A stretch of 29,258 bases of DNA. Origin: a virus. Within the stretch, counting starts at the first letter, position 1. Each line of letters begins with the position of its first letter. Positions 21,613 to 28,950 of the stretch are shown here, one piece after another. Below the pieces are notes generated by a model that was not told the origin of the DNA, did not search any database, and saw only the letters and a list, made by a program, of their open reading frames with translations. The translations under genes and the position numbers were made by a program. The DNA is taken from the IMG/VR virus record IMGVR_UViG_3300009481_000066, positions 1-29,258 of that record. The stretch is one strand, 5' to 3'.

Positions 21613-22121
21613 TGGATCCGACTGCTACCCTGAAGCTGCTACTCGGCGTGCTTGACCTCGACGATAGCCGCAAGCCCTGCTCCGATGCCTGTCGCGGAGA
21701 GCACGACTACCAGCAAGAGCGGGCGTGGCTCGCTGCTGAAGCCTACGAGCACGCCACAGCGTTGGATGCGTGGCTCATCTCGGGCGGGTTCCGCCCCACC
21801 GGGGACGAGGGCGGCGAGGCGTCAGCGAATGCCATCGCCAGGGCCTCCGAGCTGGCGAACGCTGTGCTCAGCGAGGCTCACCAGCGCGTGTTCCTGGAGA
21901 ACTGGTGTGAGTGTGAAGACTGCGGCGAGATGACCTTCGCCCCGGGTGACAACGGCGACGTCTGCGCCGCGTGCGGCGAGGGCCTCTGCACCATCGACTA
22001 CACCGATGGCTGGACCTACTGGACCTGCCTGCCCGGGTGCCTGCCTGACTCCGATCCCTTCGGCCCGTACGACACCATGGTGGACGCCGTGCAGGCTGCC
22101 CTCGATTCCCTTTGCGACTAA
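21612..22121 (+). CDS. Hypothetical protein with C-terminal zinc ribbon
   Basis: 169 aa, ATG at 21612 coupled to the previous stop. The N-terminal two thirds are helical and acidic (YQQERAWLAAEAYEHATALD). Near residue 105 is CECEDCGEMTFAPGDNGDVC followed by AACGEGLC, a CxxC...CxxC zinc ribbon. It may bind a partner or nucleic acid. No family recognised. Confidence 0.75.
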   Translation: MDPTATLKLLLGVLDLDDSRKPCSDACRGEHDYQQERAWLAAEAYEHATALDAWLISGGFRPTGDEGGEASANAIARASELANAVLSEAHQRVFLENWCECEDCGEMTFAPGDNGDVCAACGEGLCTIDYTDGWTYWTCLPGCLPDSDPFGPYDTMVDAVQAALDSLCD

Positions 22122-22129
22122 GGTGAGAG

Positions 22130-22339
22130 ATGAGCAAGCTCCAGACCCTGATCGACACTGTTCACGAGTGCCGCATGGAGGGTGTGCTCATTGAGCACCC
22201 CGCCGTCGGCGGTGTCGGGTTCGTCTGTGCCACCAACGCCCAGGCCAACGTCGTGCAGCGGTTCGCCCGCAGCCTGGGCATCCGCACCACCATCCTGGGC
22301 ATGACCGTCCACGCCTACGGCAAGGAGATCGAGCGATGA
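22130..22339 (+). CDS. 69-residue hypothetical protein
   Basis: ATG at 22130 with AAGGTGAGAG upstream. MSKLQTLIDTVHECRMEGVL, VGGVGFVCATNAQANVVQRF and SLGIRTTILGMTVHAYGKEI suggest an alpha/beta fold. Its stop overlaps the next ATG by 4 nt. Confidence 0.72.
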   Translation: MSKLQTLIDTVHECRMEGVLIEHPAVGGVGFVCATNAQANVVQRFARSLGIRTTILGMTVHAYGKEIER

Positions 22340-22647
22340 GCACCGCGATCCACACCCTGACGGCGGCTGACCGCCGCGTCAGTCTGATCTACGACCACGA
22401 CCACATCCCGGAGTACGGGCTCGACACCCCGAAGGAGACGGCGGAGGCTGTGGCCTGGGAGCAGGAACGCCTCGACGACGGGCGCCTCACTGCCTACGGC
22501 GTCGTCACCGAAGAGCGCTGCACCCACTGTGGCGAGTGGGCTGAGACCGACAGCATCTGGGGCTGCGTCGAAGCGTGCCCCCCTGGCGGCGAAGACGACG
22601 ACTTCACCCGCCACATGTACCAAACATTCATCGGAGGTGAGCTGTGA
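22336..22647 (+). CDS. Hypothetical protein with a CTHCGEW motif
   Basis: 103 aa, ATG at 22336 (ATGA overlap). The middle has EERCTHCGEWAETDSIWGCV then EACPPGG, giving a four-Cys set (CxxC, C, C) that may bind zinc. The N-terminal half has acidic and His residues (IYDHDHIPEYGLDTP). Function unknown. Confidence 0.72.
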   Translation: MSTAIHTLTAADRRVSLIYDHDHIPEYGLDTPKETAEAVAWEQERLDDGRLTAYGVVTEERCTHCGEWAETDSIWGCVEACPPGGEDDDFTRHMYQTFIGGEL

Positions 22648-23312
22648 CCTGGACCGAGACCATCTATGACGATGGCAAGGGCGCGACCCGCTACGTGGGC
22701 TGCGATGCCCTGCTGCACGGGGACTACTGCGGCAGCAGCTGCATCGGCGAGGCCAACATCGCCTCACTGATCGAGCTGTGCGACGAGTACGGCATCGAGT
22801 ACGACCACATCCCTGCCCGTGATGCGAGCGCGGACACCGTGCGCTTCGGCTTCCGCGACGCACCGCAGCTGCCCGTGCTCATCGTGGGCGGGGGCTGGTC
22901 AAGCCGGTGGGCGCTCATCCGGGACGACGACCCGAGCCCGGAGGGCAGCTACACCATGCCCAAGGTGCTGCGGGACGTGGTGGCTGCACTCGCTGACTAC
23001 CCCATCCTCGACGAGGACAAGCACAGTGAGACCGAGATGGAGGCACAGGCCGAGGCGTGGGAGAGCTGGGTCAGGGACGATCTGCGCCGGGGCCTGGACG
23101 AGGACGTGGAGGATGCGCTCGATGCGCACACTCCGCAGCCTCCCCACGAGGACGACGACATCGAGTACACCGCCTTCCGCACTGCCGCCGAGGAGTGTAA
23201 CGAGTACTGGATCGACGAGACGGGTGGCATGTACTTCCCCGTCGACCGGATCAAGGATGCGTACGCTGCGGCGCTGCGCGAACTGCTGGGCATGCTGCCC
23301 GAGGAGGACTGA
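22644..23312 (+). CDS. Hypothetical acidic protein
   Basis: 222 aa, GTG at 22644 (GTGA overlap) with GGAGG 6 nt upstream. The N-terminus has RYVGCDALLHGDYCGSSCIG and SLIELCDEYGIEYDHIPARD. A strand-like segment LPVLIVGGGWSSRWALIRDD follows. The C-terminal half is very acidic (RGLDEDVEDALDAHTPQPPH). No family recognised. Confidence 0.75.
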   Translation: MTWTETIYDDGKGATRYVGCDALLHGDYCGSSCIGEANIASLIELCDEYGIEYDHIPARDASADTVRFGFRDAPQLPVLIVGGGWSSRWALIRDDDPSPEGSYTMPKVLRDVVAALADYPILDEDKHSETEMEAQAEAWESWVRDDLRRGLDEDVEDALDAHTPQPPHEDDDIEYTAFRTAAEECNEYWIDETGGMYFPVDRIKDAYAAALRELLGMLPEED

Positions 23313-23656
23313 TGACGACTCGCTGCAGCAGCATGCTCGACATCGCACGCCGTCACCTCGAAGCGCACTCACTGGTCATCGACGAGTACATCATGCTCGC
23401 CGCCCACGATGTGGAGCGCACCGTGATCGGACCCATGTGTCGGTGGTACGGCCTGACCTACAAGTCCGGAATGGGCACGTGGTTCTTCGAGAAGGACGGG
23501 AAGATCCTGTTCGACGGAGTCTGGTCTGACGTTGAGTCCTGTCCGGCTGACTGGGCTGCCGACTACGAGGCAGCCCGCGACGCATTGCACACGGTGGTCG
23601 GAGGCATCACCATCTCGGACTACACCCGCGACTACATCCCCCCTACGGAGGACTGA
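23312..23656 (+). CDS. Hypothetical protein
   Basis: 114 aa, ATG at 23312 coupled to the previous stop, with GAGGAGGA upstream. Aromatic-rich middle (CRWYGLTYKSGMGTWFFEKD) and a helix (DWAADYEAARDALHTVVG). No motif assigned. Confidence 0.74.
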   Translation: MTTRCSSMLDIARRHLEAHSLVIDEYIMLAAHDVERTVIGPMCRWYGLTYKSGMGTWFFEKDGKILFDGVWSDVESCPADWAADYEAARDALHTVVGGITISDYTRDYIPPTED

Positions 23657-23659
23657 GAC

Positions 23660-24025
23660 ATGGCACGCAAGAGCTACCACGACAGGGCCGAGGCCCACGA
23701 GTACCTGTGGGATCTGTTCAAGGGACGGCGCAGCCGTGAGAGCCTGACGATCTATCCCGTGCTCCGCGCCGTGAGCAGGGACGGGATGTCCAGGTGCATC
23801 GACTTCTTCATCGTCCGCGACGGACAGATCCGCGACATCACGGGGCTCGTCGCCGGACTGCTGGGCTTGCGTCTCTCGACGAAGTTCGGCCCGGCGAACA
23901 ACTCCGCCATCGTCGGGGGCTGCGGCATGGACATGGGCTTCCACGTCGTGTCCAACGTGAGTCGCGCGCTCTTCCAGGGCAAGCGCGACCGCCCCGACTA
24001 CGTGATCAACTGCGAGTGGAGGTAG
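23660..24025 (+). CDS. Conserved-looking phage hypothetical protein
   Basis: 121 aa, ATG at 23660 with GGAGG 8 nt upstream. It carries RDITGLVAGLLGLRLSTKFG followed by NNSAIVGGCGMDMGFHVVSN, a Gly/Cys/Met-rich segment that I recall as typical of a family of phage proteins with no known role. The N-terminus is basic (MARKSYHDRAEAHEYLWDLF). Confidence 0.74.
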   Translation: MARKSYHDRAEAHEYLWDLFKGRRSRESLTIYPVLRAVSRDGMSRCIDFFIVRDGQIRDITGLVAGLLGLRLSTKFGPANNSAIVGGCGMDMGFHVVSNVSRALFQGKRDRPDYVINCEWR

Positions 24026-24027
24026 CT

Positions 24028-24423
24028 ATGGCTGAGCACTGGCTCGACATCCTGCCCGCCATCACGCTCGCTCGGGGGGTGCCAGTCACGTCCTCGTCCC
24101 GGGCTCTCGCCACGCAGTTCGGTGACTACGGGCGCGGCGTCGTCGGCCTGCACCAGGACACGGCATCCGGCCCGATGGTGCGGACCGTCCGGGACACGGG
24201 CGACCTCGATGGCGGGTGGACCGCCGAGCACTGCTTCCGGGTCGACCTCGACGACCCCCAGGGCTTCGGGTACGCGCTGCGGTGGCTGGCCATCAACAGC
24301 GACGACCGCGCGGACGACATCATCAACCGGCTGTCCGACCAATGGCTCAACTGGTGGGAGTCCATCAATCCCGCCGACCGCCTCGCCCTGGCCCGCGCCA
24401 TCGCTGAGATCATCAACACCTGA
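24028..24423 (+). CDS. Hypothetical protein
   Basis: 131 aa, ATG at 24028 with GGAGG upstream inside the end of the previous gene. It begins MAEHWLDILPAITLARGVPV; the middle has HCFRVDLDDPQGFGYALRWL and the end is helical (DRLALARAIAEIINT). No family recognised. It is followed by an 88-nt gap containing a hairpin. Confidence 0.74.
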   Translation: MAEHWLDILPAITLARGVPVTSSSRALATQFGDYGRGVVGLHQDTASGPMVRTVRDTGDLDGGWTAEHCFRVDLDDPQGFGYALRWLAINSDDRADDIINRLSDQWLNWWESINPADRLALARAIAEIINT

Positions 24424-24451
24424 AGGGCGGAGCCGGCAACGGCATGCGCCC

Positions 24452-24488
24452 GGGGGCTGCGGCGCTTCCTGCCTCGCGCCCAGCCCCC
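24452..24488 (+). other. Strong intergenic hairpin
   Basis: GGGGGCT (24452-24458) pairs with AGCCCCC (24482-24488); inside, GGCGC (24461-24465) pairs with GCGCC (24476-24480). It lies in the 88-nt gap after the 24423 stop. There is no U-run, so mRNA processing or partial termination is as likely as a true terminator. Confidence 0.5.
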
Positions 24489-24511
24489 ACCCCTTCCACC
24501 CTGGAGAGACG

Positions 24512-24787
24512 ATGTCCCTGATGCCCGAGCACCTCCGCACCGCGGCTACGATCTGCGGCCTGGAGGCCACCGCCGACCCGCAGGCTACCCACACTGCCCT
24601 GCAGCACGAGCTGTACACGGCGGGCCGCAACCTGAGCGGGGCGCACACCGTGCGCTCAATGTGCGAAGCGTTCCTCGAAGCGGCGGCCTCGGCCTGCGCT
24701 GACCTCAACGATCACGAGTCCGCCGGGCTCCTCCGCAACCTCGCTGCGCTGGCTGAGCCTGAGAAGGAGGACGCGAGCGATGAGTAG
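24512..24787 (+). CDS. Small Ala-rich hypothetical protein
   Basis: 91 aa, ATG at 24512 with GGAG upstream. MSLMPEHLRTAATICGLEAT opens a helical protein; later AFLEAAASACADLNDHESAG and an acidic end. It overlaps the next gene by 8 nt. No function assigned. Confidence 0.72.
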   Translation: MSLMPEHLRTAATICGLEATADPQATHTALQHELYTAGRNLSGAHTVRSMCEAFLEAAASACADLNDHESAGLLRNLAALAEPEKEDASDE

Positions 24788-25145
24788 CTGCGAGCACAAC
24801 GACTTCACCTTCGATCGCTACGAGGAGAATGGCAACAGCTACGTCGTCCACCTCACCTGCCGAAGCTGCGGTAGCTCCGGATCCTTTGCCATCGAGCACG
24901 AGTGGATCCTGTGGCCTGAAGAGGACGAAGAGGAGCCCACCGACTGCGACAGCTGCGACGGCACGGGCATCGTCGGAGGGCAGGGCTACCTGGGCAGCGA
25001 CAACATGGATGTGGTGATGGTCGTTATGCCCTGTGACGACTGCACTGCGCACGAGGCTGTGCCCGCTGAGATCTTCGGCACGTACGACTACGAGCTGCCC
25101 GCCCGTGTCGAGCGGTACCTCAAGGCGGTGGGCGTCTTTGACTGA
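24780..25145 (+). CDS. Zinc-binding protein with several CxxC motifs
   Basis: 121 aa, ATG at 24780 with GGAGG 9 nt upstream. CRSCGSSG, CDSCDGTG and CDDC are spaced like DnaJ-type or rubredoxin-like zinc sites; CEHN near the start may add a ligand. The region between is acidic (EEDEEEPTD). It resembles the gene at 20556 in the CDGTG motif, so the two may be related. Confidence 0.76.
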   Translation: MSSCEHNDFTFDRYEENGNSYVVHLTCRSCGSSGSFAIEHEWILWPEEDEEEPTDCDSCDGTGIVGGQGYLGSDNMDVVMVVMPCDDCTAHEAVPAEIFGTYDYELPARVERYLKAVGVFD

Positions 25146-25151
25146 ACCCTC

Positions 25152-25180
25152 TTGACACCATCTCTCTCCACTGTTAGCGT
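25152..25180 (+). promoter_or_regulatory. Promoter of the 25209 gene
   Basis: TTGACA (25152-25157), a 17-base spacer and TAGCGT (25175-25180). Predicted start is near 25187, 22 nt before the ATG, with AGGAGGA in the leader. The -10 is identical to those at 13316 and 28909. Confidence 0.68.
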
Positions 25181-25208
25181 CACCCCGTCCCCACTGAGGA
25201 GGAACCCC

Positions 25209-25763
25209 ATGTCCGTCGAGTCCTTCATCCCCACCACGAGCCGCAAGCGGCTGAAGCTGACGCACACCAAGCGTGCCCGCAAGCCGATCCCCGAGGCTGG
25301 CGTCGAGGTCGGCACCGAGTACTGGGCAGTGAAGCCCTACCGCCGTCCGCGCCGCATCTTCCTGGAGGAGCCCGCACCCGACGACGAGCGCCTGTTCGTC
25401 GTCAAGTACCTGAGCAAGAACGCGCTGATCCAGGTCGCGCGGGATGCCGTCGAGAGCCTCGACGTCAGCGACGGGAAGAACACCATCTACAACACGATCA
25501 CCGAGGCGGCGGACATCATCGAAGGCGCCGCCTCCGAGTACGGCGAGAGCCGCGACAACATGCCTGTCGAAGGCAGCGAGATGTGGGAGAAGCTCGACGA
25601 GATCGCCAACGCTGGCGAGGACGTGGCGTCCAACCTGCGCTTCGCCGCTGACGAGGTCGACGGCCTGGACGAGGACGGCGACGACTTCGAGGACGAGCTG
25701 GAGATGGCGCTCCAGGAGGCGCAGTCCGCAGCGGGCGACGCCCTGTCCTGGGACGACGTGTAG
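25209..25763 (+). CDS. Basic-to-acidic two-part hypothetical protein
   Basis: 184 aa, ATG at 25209 with GAGGAGGA 5 nt upstream, driven by its own promoter. The N-terminus is basic (TTSRKRLKLTHTKRARKPIP) and could bind nucleic acid. The C-terminal half is acidic and helical (EIANAGEDVASNLRFAADEV and an Asp/Glu-rich end). A dedicated promoter suggests high expression. No family recognised. Confidence 0.76.
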   Translation: MSVESFIPTTSRKRLKLTHTKRARKPIPEAGVEVGTEYWAVKPYRRPRRIFLEEPAPDDERLFVVKYLSKNALIQVARDAVESLDVSDGKNTIYNTITEAADIIEGAASEYGESRDNMPVEGSEMWEKLDEIANAGEDVASNLRFAADEVDGLDEDGDDFEDELEMALQEAQSAAGDALSWDDV

Positions 25764-25765
25764 CC

Positions 25766-25954
25766 GTGGCTCTCCTCTACTGCGCCGAGGACAAGCACGA
25801 GCCCGACGAGGACGTGATGTACCGAGACTGGTTCACCAACGTCGGGCACTGCTGGCTGACCCACTGCAAGCACTGCCCGCAGGAGATGATCATGCCCGAT
25901 GAGACCGAGGTGTGGGAGGTGCTGCTCACCCCCACCCCCACGAGGCCCGCCTGA
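25766..25954 (+). CDS. 62-residue Cys/His protein
   Basis: GTG at 25766, two bases after the previous stop. CWLTHCKHCPQEM gives a Cys/His set with CxxC that may hold zinc. The N-terminal part is ALLYCAEDKHEPDEDVMYRD. Its end overlaps the next ATG by one base. Confidence 0.68.
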   Translation: MALLYCAEDKHEPDEDVMYRDWFTNVGHCWLTHCKHCPQEMIMPDETEVWEVLLTPTPTRPA

Positions 25955-26340
25955 TGGCAGATCTGCACGACGAGCTGCACGAGGAGTGGCGAGCGTTCAA
26001 GCTCACCGACTGGACGAGCAACGGGCGGGCGTTGTTCCGCTTCTGGACGATGGACGGCGTGATCGTCCATCAGGCTGCGACAATCCGCGAGAGCGGAGAC
26101 AAGCCGTTCTGGCAGGTGTTCCGACCAGACGGCGCGACCTTGCGACAGGGGCCTTCGACGAGTGACGTCGATGCGAAGCGTGCCGTCACCGCCACGCTGC
26201 TCACGTTCATCTCCAAGATCAACGCACCCCGACCCAAGCACAGGCGCAACCGCAAGGGCGCCACCACCACCAACTACCTGGGCATCCTCGTCCTGATGTG
26301 GGCGATCGTGTTCTTCCTCGGAGACAAGGCATGCGGGTGA
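25954..26340 (+). CDS. Hypothetical protein with C-terminal membrane anchor
   Basis: 128 aa, ATG at 25954 coupled to the previous stop. A soluble part (ALFRFWTMDGVIVHQAATIR) is followed by a basic segment (RPKHRRNRKGATTTNY) and a hydrophobic helix LGILVLMWAIVFFLG near the C-terminus, so it is probably tail-anchored with the bulk in the cytoplasm. Confidence 0.74.
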   Translation: MADLHDELHEEWRAFKLTDWTSNGRALFRFWTMDGVIVHQAATIRESGDKPFWQVFRPDGATLRQGPSTSDVDAKRAVTATLLTFISKINAPRPKHRRNRKGATTTNYLGILVLMWAIVFFLGDKACG

Positions 26341-26603
26341 CACTGATCGAAGATCACTTCGGCTACGGCGCGGAGAACCCCTTCGAGCCCACCGCTACCG
26401 GCCCGTGGCTTACCTCCCGGATCACAGCTTGGCGGCACGTCGTGCTGCGCATCGGCGACCGCGTCGTGCGCTCCCCCGGCTACGTGCCCGCCGACGAGCG
26501 GTCGGCACACGAGCACCGCCAGGGCCTCATCGAGATGGCAATGGCTGCCGCTGACCTGGACGAGCTGATCGAGATCGGTTGGCTCGAAGACTACTGGAAC
26601 TGA
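26331..26603 (+). CDS. Hypothetical protein upstream of the helicase
   Basis: 90 aa, ATG at 26331 overlapping the previous gene by 10 nt; a GTG two codons later overlaps the stop as GTGA and is the alternative. It includes TSRITAWRHVVLRIGDRVVR and a helix (HRQGLIEMAMAAADLDELIE). Coupled to the helicase start (TGATG). Confidence 0.7.
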   Translation: MRVTLIEDHFGYGAENPFEPTATGPWLTSRITAWRHVVLRIGDRVVRSPGYVPADERSAHEHRQGLIEMAMAAADLDELIEIGWLEDYWN

Positions 26604-28066
26604 TGACCGCCTCTCCCCTCATCCCATCGACCCTCCGACCCTGGGTCCCCGAGTTCGCCGTCGACTACCAGCGTGAGGGCGTGCAGTGGGCGACCGAGCG
26701 CAACGCCGCCTACTTCGTGTGGGCAGCAGGTGCGGGCAAGACCCTCGGCGCCATCTGGACTGGGCTCGTGTGGCAGGCGTACTCCGGGAAGAAGGTGATC
26801 GTCGTGACCAAGGCCCCGGTGCGAGATCAGTTCCGTCGAGAGATCGAACGCTTCTCCACCATCCGCCCCCAGGTGCTCACCGGCAGGACGCCGCACCCCA
26901 TCCCGCAGGCGATCGACTGGGTTGTGCTGGGCTGGCCAACCCTGGCTGCATGGCAGCCGGAGCTGTCCCGCTGGGCTCGGGGTGGGATCGTCATCTTCGA
27001 TGAGCTGCACTACGCCCGTGCCTGGAAGCGAGTGGCGCGACGCATCAGCAGCAACAACAGGATCGTGTGGGACAACCTGGACAACATCTCCAACGCCGCC
27101 GCTGCGCTCTCGAAGGCGTGCCGCTATCGCCTGGGCCTCAGCGCAACGCCTGTGCCCAACAGCCTGATGGATCTGTGGAGTCAGCAGGATGTGCTTGAGC
27201 CCGGCTGCTGGGACACGAGCTGGAACTACGCCCACGAGTACTGCGACGCCTCGCCCGGTGAGTACGGCGGGCTCGACACCTCGGGCAAGTCGAACGTCGG
27301 CAGGCTGAAGAAGAACCTGCGGCGCACGTGGCACCGTGTGAAGCAGGCCCAGGTCAACCGCTTCCTCCCGCCCAAGCGGCGGCAGCTCGTCTACCTCCGG
27401 AAGGAAGATCAGTCCCGCCCGGCTGCGTTCAAGCAAGACCTGCGGCGGGCAGCCAAGAAGGGCAAGCAGAACCTGCTGGAGATGCGCCTCATGGAGGCCG
27501 CCACCCGCAAGCAGAAGTGGCTGGTCGACACAGTGATGGACGCCCTGATCTGCAAGCAGAAGGTGGTCATCTTCACCGGGCGGCAGAAGGACTGCGAGAA
27601 GCTCGCCGAGGTGCTGAGCAAGAAGATCGAGAAGCAAGGGCTCGGCTGCCCCGTCTGGTTCGGACACGGTGGCTTCGGCCCTGCCCACGTGGACACCACG
27701 TGCGTCGAGTACATGGCGCAGCCTGGGCCCGCCTTGCTGGTGGGAACCGGCGATGCCTACGGCGAGGGCAAGAACCTCCAGGACACCGACCTGCTGGTGC
27801 TGTCGATGCTGCCGTACACACCCGGGCAGATCCTCCAGCGAGAGAACCGGGTCGCCCGACTCGGGCAGACCCGCCCCGCCCTGGTGCTGTACCCCATCGC
27901 CGAGGGCACGGAGGACGAGCGCATCGCCAGCATCCTGCTGCCCAAGCTGGAGCAGGTGAGCGAGGCGGTGGGCGACGAGGAAGCCGAGGCTGTCATGGCG
28001 GCAGTCGCGGGAGACGAAGACGAAGAAGAGATCCTTGCGAGGATCTTGTGGGAGATGGACGATTGA
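26603..28066 (+). CDS. SNF2-like superfamily 2 helicase/ATPase
   Basis: 487 aa, ATG at 26603 coupled to the previous stop. Motifs in order: Q-like YQREGVQWA (22-30), Walker A AGAGKT (42-47), Ia IVVTKAPVRDQF (66-77), II DELH (133-136), III SATP (180-183), V GEGKNLQDTD (387-396), VI QRENRVARLGQ (412-422). This is the compact SNF2/DEAD-like helicase found in many phages, used in replication, recombination or remodelling of DNA. Basic residues between the two RecA lobes (about 230-300) may contact DNA. The C-terminus is acidic. It is followed directly by an HNH nuclease with overlapping codons. Confidence 0.9.
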   Translation: MTASPLIPSTLRPWVPEFAVDYQREGVQWATERNAAYFVWAAGAGKTLGAIWTGLVWQAYSGKKVIVVTKAPVRDQFRREIERFSTIRPQVLTGRTPHPIPQAIDWVVLGWPTLAAWQPELSRWARGGIVIFDELHYARAWKRVARRISSNNRIVWDNLDNISNAAAALSKACRYRLGLSATPVPNSLMDLWSQQDVLEPGCWDTSWNYAHEYCDASPGEYGGLDTSGKSNVGRLKKNLRRTWHRVKQAQVNRFLPPKRRQLVYLRKEDQSRPAAFKQDLRRAAKKGKQNLLEMRLMEAATRKQKWLVDTVMDALICKQKVVIFTGRQKDCEKLAEVLSKKIEKQGLGCPVWFGHGGFGPAHVDTTCVEYMAQPGPALLVGTGDAYGEGKNLQDTDLLVLSMLPYTPGQILQRENRVARLGQTRPALVLYPIAEGTEDERIASILLPKLEQVSEAVGDEEAEAVMAAVAGDEDEEEILARILWEMDD

Positions 28067-28599
28067 GCCAGTGGGCATACACCACGACGCGCTGGGCCAT
28101 CTACCTCCGTGACGGGCTCGCCTGTGTCTACTGCCGCGCCACCATCCAGGCCCTGGTGAAGGATCCGGACGGTGCGAACTTCCTCACCCTCGACCACGTC
28201 AGGCCCCGCACGAAGGCTGGCTCGAACCAGCCGAGCAACCTTGTCACTGCCTGCTACGCCTGCAACACACTCAAGGGCCGAGGCTCGCTGCTCAGGCTGT
28301 GCTCCGATCTCGGCCTGAGCTACAACGCAACCCGCTCTCGTAGCGGGCGTCATCGCCGGCAGGACATCGAGCGCTACCGCCCCGCCGCCAAGCTCCTGCT
28401 CGGCCGCATCCCCGGTGTGCCGATCGCCCAGCTGGTCGTCGACCACGACTGGCTGGTGCGCAAGCAGTGGGAGGGCGCCTTCGAGCAGGAGCTGTGGGAA
28501 CACCTGCAGTCTCAGAACGAGCTGTTCTGCCGCGAGTGCGGCGGGACGTTACCTCACCCCGAACAGGATCCGATCGAGTATGACGACAGCATCTTCTGA
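28063..28599 (+). CDS. HNH endonuclease
   Basis: 178 aa from a TTG at 28063 that overlaps the helicase stop (TTGA) with GGAG 8 nt upstream. Near the N-terminus: CVYC (21-24), LDHVRP (43-48, the catalytic His region), NLVTAC (59-64) and CYACNTLKG (64-72), a zinc-stabilised HNH/McrA-type nuclease core. A second CxxC (FCRECGG) is near residue 156. It could be a free-standing phage nuclease aiding recombination or packaging, or a homing endonuclease. Coupling to the helicase suggests joint action. Confidence 0.85.
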   Translation: MSQWAYTTTRWAIYLRDGLACVYCRATIQALVKDPDGANFLTLDHVRPRTKAGSNQPSNLVTACYACNTLKGRGSLLRLCSDLGLSYNATRSRSGRHRRQDIERYRPAAKLLLGRIPGVPIAQLVVDHDWLVRKQWEGAFEQELWEHLQSQNELFCRECGGTLPHPEQDPIEYDDSIF

Positions 28600-28608
28600 G
28601 GAGTCTCC

Positions 28609-28875
28609 ATGATCCTCCTCGCCCTCCTCGCCTGCGCCGAGCCTATCACTTTTGATACGGCTGCGCCGATCGAGTACCCTGAGACGGAGTGCTCCATCGA
28701 GATGAAGGTCTCGCCCACGATCACCGTCAACACCGATGGCACCGTCGAGTGGGTCGAGTGCTTCGACACCGTGAGCAGTCAGCCCACCATCGTGTACGAC
28801 TACAGCGGCTGCTGCCCAGCGCCCTGGGAGTACCTGTGGTTCGACGGCGGCTATGTCTACTGCGTCATCTGGTAG
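28609..28875 (+). CDS. Small lipoprotein
   Basis: 88 aa, ATG at 28609 with GAGGAG 5 nt upstream. MILLALLAC is an extremely short lipoprotein-like signal, with cleavage and lipid attachment expected at C9. No positive charge precedes the hydrophobic core. The mature part is acidic with paired Cys (CSIEMK, VECFDT, SGCCPAPWEY, YVYCVIW) that could form disulfides. It would sit in the cell envelope and might act in superinfection exclusion, but that is inference. Confidence 0.66.
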   Translation: MILLALLACAEPITFDTAAPIEYPETECSIEMKVSPTITVNTDGTVEWVECFDTVSSQPTIVYDYSGCCPAPWEYLWFDGGYVYCVIW

Positions 28876-28885
28876 ATCTTTTTCC

Positions 28886-28914
28886 TTGACGCTGGCTATC
28901 CATCTTGATAGCGT
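28886..28914 (+). promoter_or_regulatory. Promoter of the 28951 gene
   Basis: TTGACG (28886-28891), a 17-base spacer and TAGCGT (28909-28914). Predicted start near 28921. A TTTTT run at 28879-28883 after a weak ATCT-GGT-AGAT stem may end the previous transcript. Confidence 0.68.
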
Positions 28915-28950
28915 GCTCTCCCCAATCAACCGATCTCCCCCGGAGTCTTC

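Noticed and set aside
26591-28078. Minus-strand frame exactly opposite the SNF2-like helicase
   Set aside because: The plus-strand frame contains all helicase motifs in order; the opposite frame has none.
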